From: Ruminococcus flavefaciens
Lineage (GTDB): Bacteria; Bacillota_A; Clostridia; Oscillospirales; Ruminococcaceae
Length of the DNA stretch: 5,360 bases
Direction: 5' to 3'
Assembly (NCBI GenBank): GCA_004556875.1
Contig: SFFP01000140.1
Span: forward strand, 1-5,360
Shown here: positions 1-4,884 of the stretch, one piece after another
How the letters are laid out: the number at the start of each line of letters is the position of its first letter
How positions within the stretch are numbered: position 1 is the first letter of the stretch
Position numbers and translations under genes: made by a program
Notes under the pieces: model-generated
What the model was told of the DNA's origin: nothing
The model's input: only the letters and a program-made list of their open reading frames with translations
Database searches by the model: none

Positions 1-87
1 CGAGCGGAAAGTGCATTATTTGTGGAACAATCACACAATTTGACGAAAAAAGTGGCAAATCGCACAAAATGGAAAGAATATTTATAA
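1..87 (+). other. possible C-terminal tail of an unidentified upstream gene
   Basis: Frame 1 is open from the window edge to a TAA at 85-87, giving 28 residues that end in TKWKEYL. A second frame (from base 3) is also open, to about 92, and contains a CxxC pair, so an open frame here is weak evidence. No terminator-like hairpin follows before the spoVS promoter at 116. I do not recognise the peptide and cannot say whether it is coding. The stretch may equally be AT-rich spacer. Confidence 0.2.
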
Positions 88-115
88 GATAGTCTACAAA
101 CTTTGCAATAAGTAC

Positions 116-144
116 TTGCTTTTTTACCATTTATAGGATATAAT
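116..144 (+). promoter_or_regulatory. sigma-A promoter of spoVS
   Basis: A -35 box TTGCTT (116-121) and a perfect -10 box TATAAT (139-144) are separated by 17 bp, the optimal vegetative spacing. The expected transcription start is near 151, leaving a leader of about 73 nt. B. subtilis spoVS is known for sigma-H control. AGGATAT at 135-141 resembles a sigma-H -35 element, but no GAAT-type -10 element follows at the right distance, so I favour sigma-A. Confidence 0.75.
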
Positions 145-173
145 ACAATTGTACAATACAATAGCCTTAAGGC
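144..173. repeat. cluster of short palindromes at the spoVS transcription start
   Basis: TACAAT occurs three times (144-149, 152-157, 157-162). It builds two overlapping perfect palindromes, ACAATTGT (145-152) and ATTGTACAAT (148-157). A further perfect 10-bp palindrome, GCCTTAAGGC, lies at 164-173. They sit at and just after the predicted transcription start, where a repressor could bind. The DNA is AT-rich, so the first two may be chance; the third contains G/C and is less expected. Confidence 0.35.
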
Positions 174-207
174 ATATAGACTTATTAAACGTACAATTAT
201 TTTTTAC

Positions 208-214
208 AGGAGGG
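208..214 (+). promoter_or_regulatory. ribosome binding site that fixes the spoVS start
   Basis: AGGAGGG ends 9 nt before the ATG at 224. No comparable site precedes the in-frame TTG at 149, which would add 25 residues not found in SpoVS proteins. Confidence 0.85.
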
Positions 215-223
215 TTATTTGTA

Positions 224-484
224 ATGGAAATTCTGAAAGTATCATCACACTCATCACCTAATTCTGTTGCCGGAGCTATTGCCGGCGTTATCAGAGAACA
301 GAAGGCTGTTGAAGTTCAGGCAGTAGGTGCGGGTGCAGCAAATCAGGCGATCAAGGCTATAGCTATAGCAAGGGGATATCTTGCACCAATTGGTATTGAT
401 CTTATTTGTATTCCTGCATTTGCCAATATCCAGATCGACGGCGAAGAGAGAACCGCTATCAAGCTTATCTGTGAGCAGAGATAA
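224..484 (+). CDS. spoVS: stage V sporulation protein S (SpoVS)
   Basis: This encodes 86 residues, exactly the length of B. subtilis SpoVS as I remember it. It matches nearly throughout: it begins MEILKVS, has SSPNSVAGAIAGVIRE (10-25), an alanine/glycine-rich segment VGAGAANQAIKAIAIARG (54-36 region of the first half), and a C-terminal block ending DGEERTAIKLI. The family is a small one-domain protein with an Alba-like fold, suggesting nucleic-acid binding. In B. subtilis it influences septation and the progress of sporulation to coat assembly. It acts in the cytoplasm and has no signal or membrane segment. The gene stands alone between its own promoter and a strong terminator, so it is probably a single-gene transcript. 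SpoVS also occurs in bacteria that do not sporulate, so its presence does not prove that this organism forms spores. Confidence 0.95.
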   Translation: MEILKVSSHSSPNSVAGAIAGVIREQKAVEVQAVGAGAANQAIKAIAIARGYLAPIGIDLICIPAFANIQIDGEERTAIKLICEQR

Positions 485-499
485 TTGGTTTGGATCATC

Positions 500-534
500 G
501 GGCGGACATTTTGTCCGCCCTTTCTGTTTTTATT
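500..534 (+). terminator. intrinsic terminator of spoVS
   Basis: A 9-bp GC-rich stem, GGGCGGACA (500-508) with TGTCCGCCC (512-520), closes a 3-nt loop. It is followed by a T-rich tail TTTCTGTTTTTATT. It starts 15 nt after the spoVS stop codon. Confidence 0.92.
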
Positions 535-539
535 ATATT
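511..539 (+). promoter_or_regulatory. possible recG promoter overlapping the spoVS terminator
   Basis: TTGTCC (511-516, four of six -35 matches) and TATATT (534-539, five of six -10 matches) are 17 bp apart. The -35 box lies in the 3' arm of the terminator stem. The predicted start near 546 would give a leader of about 34 nt. It is the only reasonable promoter I see between terminator and gene, but it is weak; read-through from spoVS is the alternative. Confidence 0.35.
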
Positions 540-567
540 ACCATTTCGGCAGCAGACGCTGTCACAG

Positions 568-573
568 AAGGAG
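568..573 (+). promoter_or_regulatory. ribosome binding site that fixes the recG start
   Basis: AAGGAG ends 6 nt before the ATG at 580. The same frame is open back to an ATG-like start at 490, but that start would place 30 extra codons across the spoVS terminator and has no such site. Confidence 0.85.
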
Positions 574-579
574 CACTAT

Positions 580-2616
580 ATGCCCACTACACTTTTCAGC
601 GATATCGAATACTTAAAGGGCGTTGGCAAGGCGCGCGGCGAGAAGTACCGCAAGCTCGGCATAAATTCGCCCTATGAGCTTATATACCATATTCCCCGTG
701 ATTATCTGGATTTTCGGACTCATGTGCCTGTTCAGCAGGCTGTGCTGGGGGATTACAACGTGCTGAAGCTGACGGTATACAAGAAAATGCCGCCTCAGCG
801 CATCAAAGGTGGTCTTGTTATATGTAAAGCCGCCGCTACTGACGGCATGGACGATATCCTCATCGTTGTGTATAACAATGTTTATTATTTTCAGGCTCTT
901 AAAGAGGGCGAGACTTATTATATGTACGGCAAAGTCGCAGGTAATTTTCTGCGAAAGGAGATAAGCTCTCCTGTTTATATACGTGCCGATGAAAAGGTGC
1001 TTATACAGCCAAAATATCACCTTACACAGGGACTTTCCGTAAATATGGTCAGGACCAATATGCGGCAGGCACTTGAGCTTATGCGCAATGAGCCGTTCGA
1101 GACTCTGTCGGCGGATATCCTCAGAAAATACGACCTCTGTCCGCTTATGTGGGCGCTGGAAAATATACACTTTCCCGAAAGCGAGCTTGCCGCCGAAACT
1201 GCAAGGCGCAGACTGGCTTTTGATGAGCTTTTGAAGCTTCAGATAGGTATGTCTGTAATGAAGTCGAGAAGCCGCAGGAATACAGCTTTTCAGATGGACA
1301 GCAGTGTTGATGTCAGGGAATTTACCGATGGACTTCCCTTTGAGCTTACAGATGACCAGAAAAAAGCCGCAGGCGAGATAGTCGATGACCTTTGCAGAAA
1401 TGTCCCCATGAACAGGCTTTTACAGGGCGATGTGGGAAGCGGAAAGACTGCCGTAGCCGCTGCTGCCTGCTATTTTTCTGCGAAAAACGGCGTTCAGTCG
1501 GCGCTTATGGCACCTACGGAAATACTTGCTTCTCAGCATTTCAATACGCTGAGCGGATTTCTCGAACCCTTTGGCGTTAAGGTGTGCCTGCTGACAGGGT
1601 CGATGACGGCAAGGAAAAAAGCGGATATCCGTGAACAGATAGCCGCAGGCGAGATAGATGTTATCGTGGGTACTCACGCTATTATACAGAAAGATGTGGA
1701 ATATAAGTCACTCGGACTTGTAATTACCGATGAACAGCACCGCTTCGGAGTCGCTCAGCGTGCGGCTCTTGCGGAAAAGGGCGATGCTCCCCATAAGCTG
1801 GTAATGTCCGCAACGCCGATACCTCGTACACTTGCGCTCATTATTTACGGAGACCTTGATATATCTGCGATAACTCAGCTCCCGAAAGGCAGAAAGCCTG
1901 TCAGGACCTATGCTGTTACAGGAAAGCTGAGGAGCCGTGCATTTGGCTTTGTGCGTGAAAGACTTGACGATGGCAGACAGGCTTATGTGGTTTGTCCTAT
2001 GATAGAGGAGAGCGAGAGTGAGCTTTTTGCCGTCAAGACCTATGCCGAGGAAGCTTCAAAGGGTGACCTCAAAGGCTATACTACGGCGCTTCTTCACGGA
2101 AAGATGAGGGCGGCTGAAAAGGACAAGGTCATGGAAAAATTCCGCAGCGGCGAGATACAGGTGCTTATATGCACTACCGTTGTGGAGGTAGGAGTTGACG
2201 TTCCGAATGCGGCGGTAATGGTCATAGAAAATGCCGAGCGCTTTGGACTTTCACAGCTTCATCAGCTTCGCGGAAGAGTTGGCAGAGGAAGCTTTGAGAG
2301 CAGCTGTATACTCATTACCGACAATACCACCGATGACTGCGTAAAGCGAATGAAGATAATGTCCTCCACCTCCGACGGCTTTAAAATATCCGAGGAGGAC
2401 CTGAAAATGCGCGGACCGGGTGACTTTTTCGGAAATGCTCAGCACGGTCTGCCGCCGCTGAAAATAGCGGATATAGCCTGCAACATGGAGCTTATGAACC
2501 GCGCTCAGAACTGCGCAAAAGAGCTGCTTGAAGATGACCCTATGCTTGAAAAGCCTCAGAACCGAGCTTTAAAGCTGGATATCATGCGCCTTTTCAACAG
2601 AGATATCATCGGCTGA
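580..2616 (+). CDS. recG: ATP-dependent DNA helicase RecG
   Basis: The product has 678 residues, full length for the family (about 680-690). RecG is a superfamily 2 double-stranded DNA translocase that remodels stalled replication forks and Holliday junctions. The N-terminal part has the helix-hairpin-like LKGVGKARGEKYRKLGI (about 12-28), leading into the wedge/OB-fold that grips branched DNA. The motor motifs are intact: Walker A GDVGSGKT (283-290, Lys289), motif Ia APTEILASQH, Walker B DEQH (384-387), motif III SATPIPRTLA (from 410), motif V TTVVEVGVDVP, and motif VI QLRGRVGRG (562-570). After these comes the RecG-specific DLKMRGPGDFFGNAQHG segment, which lies in the region coupling ATP hydrolysis to DNA movement. 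No key residue is missing. The gene converges on the rsmD operon and is separated from it by a shared terminator. Confidence 0.97.
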   Translation: MPTTLFSDIEYLKGVGKARGEKYRKLGINSPYELIYHIPRDYLDFRTHVPVQQAVLGDYNVLKLTVYKKMPPQRIKGGLVICKAAATDGMDDILIVVYNNVYYFQALKEGETYYMYGKVAGNFLRKEISSPVYIRADEKVLIQPKYHLTQGLSVNMVRTNMRQALELMRNEPFETLSADILRKYDLCPLMWALENIHFPESELAAETARRRLAFDELLKLQIGMSVMKSRSRRNTAFQMDSSVDVREFTDGLPFELTDDQKKAAGEIVDDLCRNVPMNRLLQGDVGSGKTAVAAAACYFSAKNGVQSALMAPTEILASQHFNTLSGFLEPFGVKVCLLTGSMTARKKADIREQIAAGEIDVIVGTHAIIQKDVEYKSLGLVITDEQHRFGVAQRAALAEKGDAPHKLVMSATPIPRTLALIIYGDLDISAITQLPKGRKPVRTYAVTGKLRSRAFGFVRERLDDGRQAYVVCPMIEESESELFAVKTYAEEASKGDLKGYTTALLHGKMRAAEKDKVMEKFRSGEIQVLICTTVVEVGVDVPNAAVMVIENAERFGLSQLHQLRGRVGRGSFESSCILITDNTTDDCVKRMKIMSSTSDGFKISEEDLKMRGPGDFFGNAQHGLPPLKIADIACNMELMNRAQNCAKELLEDDPMLEKPQNRALKLDIMRLFNRDIIG

Positions 2617-2619
2617 TAA

Positions 2620-2655
2620 AAAATTAAACGGTACTCTTTCGAGTACCGTTTTTAT
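2620..2655. terminator. bidirectional intrinsic terminator between recG and the rsmD operon
   Basis: A perfect 11-bp stem pairs 2626-2636 (AAACGGTACTC) with 2641-2651 around the loop TTTC. On the plus strand a T-run (TTTTTATTT) follows, serving recG, whose stop is 10 nt upstream of the stem. On the minus strand the A-rich run at 2617-2628 becomes the U-tract. There the stem begins only 4 nt after the stop of the coiled-coil gene. Confidence 0.92.
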
Positions 2656-3153
2656 TTACTGTAAGCCGTTCTTCTTGTCTCCTGCGTTCATGCTGAGACC
2701 TGCTGAAACTGTGCTGCTGAGCTTGCTCTTTACAGTCTTTATGCTCTGGAGATTTCTTGAGTAGTAATTCTCTGTATCGTTGAGCATCTTTGCAACTGAA
2801 GCAGCAGCGTTCTGCTGAAGGTTCTTGGCAGCTGTCTGAGCCTTTGTGAGCATATCCAGAGCCTTTTTCTTAGCCTCTGTAACGATAGCCTCTCTTGAAA
2901 CTATCTGAGCTGCACGCTCTTCTGCCTTGCGGATGATAGACTCTGCGTTGAGCTTTGCCTCGTTGAGGATACGCTGACAGTCAAACTCTATCTTCTTAGC
3001 CTCTTTGAGTTCGTGAGGCATATTGAGACGCACGTCGTTGATAAGCTCTCTCATGCGCTCGCCGTCAATAACTTTCTTATGGGATACAAAAGGAACTGAA
3101 CCTGCCTTGTCGAGAAGTTCGTCCATTTCTTCTAAAATCTCATCGATGCTCAT
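2656..3153 (-). CDS. coiled-coil protein, SepIVA-like (DivIVA-related), downstream of coaD
   Basis: This encodes 165 residues with no signal peptide or membrane helix. Residues 1-50 form a conserved-looking head with EILEEMDELLDKAGSVPF, then a MRELINDVR helix and a PHELKEAK turn. From about 50 to 145 the chain is rich in Ala, Lys, Glu and Gln with heptad character, so a long coiled coil is likely; the last 20 residues look flexible. Such proteins are often auto-annotated as 'ATPase' or ATP synthase subunit B-like because of the coiled coil, but no nucleotide-binding motif is present. From memory, the head and tail resemble mycobacterial SepIVA (Rv2927c), a DivIVA-like septum and cell-wall factor: both share the xVP..., LI(N/D)D(V/I)(R/K) and P.EL..A pattern. 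Its Shine-Dalgarno AGGAGAGG overlaps the last codons of coaD, 5 nt separate the genes, and translation is probably coupled. A role in growth or division is inferred. Confidence 0.8.
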   Translation of the reverse strand: MSIDEILEEMDELLDKAGSVPFVSHKKVIDGERMRELINDVRLNMPHELKEAKKIEFDCQRILNEAKLNAESIIRKAEERAAQIVSREAIVTEAKKKALDMLTKAQTAAKNLQQNAAASVAKMLNDTENYYSRNLQSIKTVKSKLSSTVSAGLSMNAGDKKNGLQ

Positions 3154-3158
3154 AATGA

Positions 3159-3650
3159 TTACCTCTCCTTAATAAGTCTTTGTTTTATATCATCAAGTAT
3201 GTCTTCGGGAACAAAATGGCTTATATCGCCGCCGAAATACGCTATCTGCTTTACTAAGCTCGAGCTGAGGTACATATTTTCGGTAGCTGTTGTGAGGAAC
3301 ACTGTTTCAGCTCCTGCATACAGCTTTTTATTGGCGAGAGCCATCTGGAATTCGTATTCAAAGTCGCTGACAGCACGCAGACCCTTTACGATAGCGACTG
3401 CGCCCACATTTCTCACGTAATCCGCAAGAAGTCCGTCAAGAATATCTATTACTACATTATCAAGGTCGCGTGTGACCTGTTCTATCATCAGCATACGCTC
3501 CGTTGCCGTGAAGCTTGGCTGTGCCTTGCCTGCGTTTCTGGATATGAGGACTATTACCTTATCAAACAGCTTTGAAGCTCTTGTGATAATATCCAGATGA
3601 CCAAGTGTTACAGGGTCAAAGCTGCCCGGACAAACGGCTATTCTTCTCAT
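3159..3650 (-). CDS. coaD: phosphopantetheine adenylyltransferase (PPAT)
   Basis: The product has 163 residues, typical for bacterial PPAT (about 160). It catalyses the reversible transfer of AMP from ATP to 4'-phosphopantetheine, giving dephospho-CoA and pyrophosphate. This is the fourth of five steps in coenzyme A synthesis, in the cytosol, usually by a hexamer. Visible hallmarks are the nucleotidyltransferase start GSFDPVTLGH (9-18, with catalytic TxGH), Lys42 after it, KGLRAVSDFEYE (89-100), and LSSSLVKQIA (128-137). Two small departures from the E. coli enzyme as I recall it: one extra residue after Lys42, and Lys89 where E. coli has Arg88. Neither looks disabling. The ATG overlaps the rsmD stop as ATGA, and AGGAGG lies 10 nt upstream inside rsmD, so the two are translationally coupled. 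Confidence 0.96.
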   Translation of the reverse strand: MRRIAVCPGSFDPVTLGHLDIITRASKLFDKVIVLISRNAGKAQPSFTATERMLMIEQVTRDLDNVVIDILDGLLADYVRNVGAVAIVKGLRAVSDFEYEFQMALANKKLYAGAETVFLTTATENMYLSSSLVKQIAYFGGDISHFVPEDILDDIKQRLIKER

Positions 3651-4204
3651 TCTTCAGCCACCTCCTCGGACGGTTTGCAGAATATCAAGACATTGATCTT
3701 TCCGTAGCGGTAGGTCTTTCTCAGTGTCAATCCTTCGGGAGCATCAGGCTCTTGCGCATCGCTTTCATATTCACATATTATAATACCTCCGTCGCGGAGT
3801 TTTTTTGCCGCAAAGGGGAGTATATTTGATATGTGGCTGTGACGGTACGGCGGATCGAGGATAATGATATCAAAGGTCTGTGCTGTGAGCTTGATATAAT
3901 CATAGCTGTCGCGGTTTATGACCTCTGACTGACGTTCAAAGCCTGTATTGCGAAGGTTTTCATTGACACATCTTATAGAGCGCAGTGAACTGTCGATAAA
4001 AACAGCTCTTTCAGCACCTCTGCTCAGTGCTTCGATACCCATCTGACCGCTTCCTGCGAAGAGATCGAGAACGCGTGCGCCCTCCAATTCAAACTGAACG
4101 GCGGAAAAGATGCCTTCCTTTACCTTGTCGGCTGTAGGTCTTACATCAAGACCTTCGGGTGCAACAAGCTTACGGCCTCTTGCAATGCCTGTAATAACTC
4201 TCAT
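3647..4204 (-). CDS. rsmD: 16S rRNA (guanine966-N2)-methyltransferase RsmD
   Basis: The product has 185 residues, the usual length for RsmD (YlbH/YhhF). It uses S-adenosylmethionine to methylate N2 of G966 (E. coli numbering) of 16S rRNA in the assembling 30S subunit. The N-terminus MRVITGIARGRKL and RPTADKVKEGIFS (22-34) are family signatures. The Rossmann fold shows SAM motif I VLDLFAGSGQMGIEALSRGA (45-64), an acidic end of strand 2 at FID (69-71), and catalytic motif IV DPPY (117-120). It is the first gene of the operon with coaD, an ancient pairing seen in Bacilli, Clostridia and Actinobacteria. Its own Shine-Dalgarno is modest (GGAG, 9 nt before ATG) and sits directly against a leader hairpin, which may limit translation. 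Confidence 0.95.
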   Translation of the reverse strand: MRVITGIARGRKLVAPEGLDVRPTADKVKEGIFSAVQFELEGARVLDLFAGSGQMGIEALSRGAERAVFIDSSLRSIRCVNENLRNTGFERQSEVINRDSYDYIKLTAQTFDIIILDPPYRHSHISNILPFAAKKLRDGGIIICEYESDAQEPDAPEGLTLRKTYRYGKINVLIFCKPSEEVAEE

Positions 4205-4279
4205 GTTTTAGTGCTCCGAAGCCGCAGATACAAAAACTGCGGTTTCCGCATTTACGGCATACGGATGCCGAAGTATATA
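4205..4279 (-). promoter_or_regulatory. hairpin-rich 5' leader of the rsmD-coaD operon
   Basis: Read on the minus strand, the predicted leader of about 75 nt holds three possible stems. Stem 1 is CGGCAT-CCGT-ATGCCG (4270-4255). Stem 2 is TGCGG-AAA-CCGCA (4250-4238), followed by GTTTTTGT like a small intrinsic terminator. Stem 3 pairs 4246-4237 (GAAACCGCAG) with 4227-4218 (CTGCGGCTTC), with one mismatch. Stems 2 and 3 share the CCGCA strand and exclude each other. Stem 3 ends immediately before the GGAG ribosome binding site (4217-4214). The pairings are seen directly; any switching is inference. It matches no riboswitch class I know. Confidence 0.45.
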
Positions 4280-4285
4280 TATCTT

Positions 4286-4314
4286 ATTATATATTATTTT
4301 TTGCGGCTTGTCTA
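4286..4314 (-). promoter_or_regulatory. sigma-A promoter of the rsmD-coaD operon
   Basis: On the minus strand TAGACA (4314-4309, five of six) and a perfect TATAAT (4291-4286) are 17 bp apart. The predicted transcription start is near 4279. An A/T tract immediately upstream (4313-4326) could act as an UP element. Confidence 0.75.
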
Positions 4315-4326
4315 TATTATTTTTTG
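4290..4326. repeat. 14-bp direct repeat around the rsmD promoter
   Basis: TATATTATTTTTTG occurs exactly at 4290-4303 and at 4313-4326, 23 bp apart start to start. One copy fills the spacer next to the -10 box and the other borders the -35 box on its upstream side. They may be a pair of protein sites, A-tract bends, or a low-complexity duplication. Confidence 0.55.
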
Positions 4327-4437
4327 AAAATAGGTGATTTTGCCTAAAAACGCCTGTTTTGAATTGTTTATTATGGACACGATAAATATAAGAAAGCGGG
4401 AAATTATGAATTTTTTATGCTTATTTCCTGTTGGGTA

Positions 4438-4466
4438 TTGACAAGTGTGTATATAAATGCTATAAT
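4438..4466 (+). promoter_or_regulatory. perfect-consensus sigma-A promoter of the gntR-ABC operon
   Basis: TTGACA (4438-4443) and TATAAT (4461-4466) are both exact and separated by 17 bp. TG at 4458-4459 adds an extended -10. An AT-rich stretch upstream (4401-4427) could add UP-element activity. So strong a promoter before a repressor gene suggests it is normally kept off by its own product. Confidence 0.9.
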
Positions 4467-4486
4467 GTGTATAACGTATATATACA
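4447..4486. promoter_or_regulatory. probable GntR operator repeats
   Basis: GTGTATA occurs at 4447-4453 and again at 4467-4473, 20 bp apart, about two helical turns, on either side of the -10 box. The second copy is half of an inverted repeat TGTATA-N7-TATACA (4468-4486) that also contains the perfect palindrome GTATATATAC (4476-4485). It covers the predicted start site near 4473. This fits autorepression by the downstream GntR protein; that this protein binds here is inferred. Confidence 0.55.
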
Positions 4487-4500
4487 ATATGAGGTGAACT

Positions 4501-4884
4501 ATGGATATTATTATCAGCAACTCATCGGGTGAGCCTATCTATGAGCAGATAGCTTCACAGATAAAAAGTCTCATCCTTGACGGTACACTGAAAGCAGGGG
4601 ACGCTCTGCCTTCAATGCGTACACTTGCACAGCAGCTCCGCATAAGCGTGATTACTACAAAACGCGCCTATGAGGAGCTTGAAAGAGACGGATTTATAGA
4701 GTCGTATACAGGTAAGGGAAGCTTTATCAAGGGGCAGAATACAGAGCTTCTCCGCGAAGAATACCTGCGTCAGACCGAAGCACTCCTCACACAGGTCTGC
4801 GACAAAGCGCGTCAGTGCAAGCTTAGCCTTGACGAGCTGAAGGAAATGCTCGAACTTATTTACGGAGGGGCAGAAAATGAATGA
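4501..4884 (+). CDS. GntR-family transcriptional regulator, YtrA subfamily
   Basis: The product has 127 residues. Residues 10-76 are a GntR winged helix: PIYEQIASQIKSLILDG, the basic PSMRTLAQQL (38-46) leading into the recognition helix ISVITTKRAYEELERDG (48-64), and the wing IESYTGKGSFI (66-76). Only about 50 residues follow, too short for the FadR or HutC ligand domains and right for YtrA-type regulators, which dimerise through two helices. YtrA-type proteins usually repress their own operon with an adjoining ABC transporter, often responding to cell-envelope stress or antimicrobial peptides. The ATG is preceded by GAGG, 6 nt upstream. The 3' end overlaps the ABC gene by 8 nt, so the two are co-translated. 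The inducing signal cannot be told from sequence. Confidence 0.93.
   Translation: MDIIISNSSGEPIYEQIASQIKSLILDGTLKAGDALPSMRTLAQQLRISVITTKRAYEELERDGFIESYTGKGSFIKGQNTELLREEYLRQTEALLTQVCDKARQCKLSLDELKEMLELIYGGAENE
4864..4870 (+). promoter_or_regulatory. ribosome binding site that fixes the ABC ATPase start
   Basis: GGAGGGG, inside the end of gntR, lies 6 nt before the ATG at 4877. A second ATG at 4881 would form a neat ATGA overlap but is in a frame that stops after eight codons. Confidence 0.85.

Noticed and set aside
135..157. Sigma-H promoter for spoVS
   Set aside because: AGGATAT is acceptable, but the nearest ACAAT lacks the G of GAAT and is about 2-3 bp too close. The sigma-A elements fit far better.
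149..223. 25-residue N-terminal extension of SpoVS from a TTG
   Set aside because: The extension overlaps the predicted transcription start, and SpoVS proteins are 86 residues starting at MEILKVS, where a strong ribosome binding site is present.
381..677. 98-codon open frame on the plus strand
   Set aside because: It crosses the end of spoVS, the spoVS terminator and the start of recG in another frame, with no ribosome binding site.
613..1170. 185-codon open frame on the minus strand
   Set aside because: It lies wholly inside recG, opposite conserved RecG sequence, and its translation resembles no family I know. It is a coding shadow.
4399..4428. Inverted repeat GGAAAT / ATTTCC with an 18-nt gap upstream of gntR
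   Set aside because: The arms are short and the loop long and AT-rich. It is better explained as part of an A/T-rich promoter upstream region.
4373..4441. 22-codon small open frame starting MDTINIRKRE
   Set aside because: It has no ribosome binding site, runs into the gntR -35 box, and shows no recognisable character.
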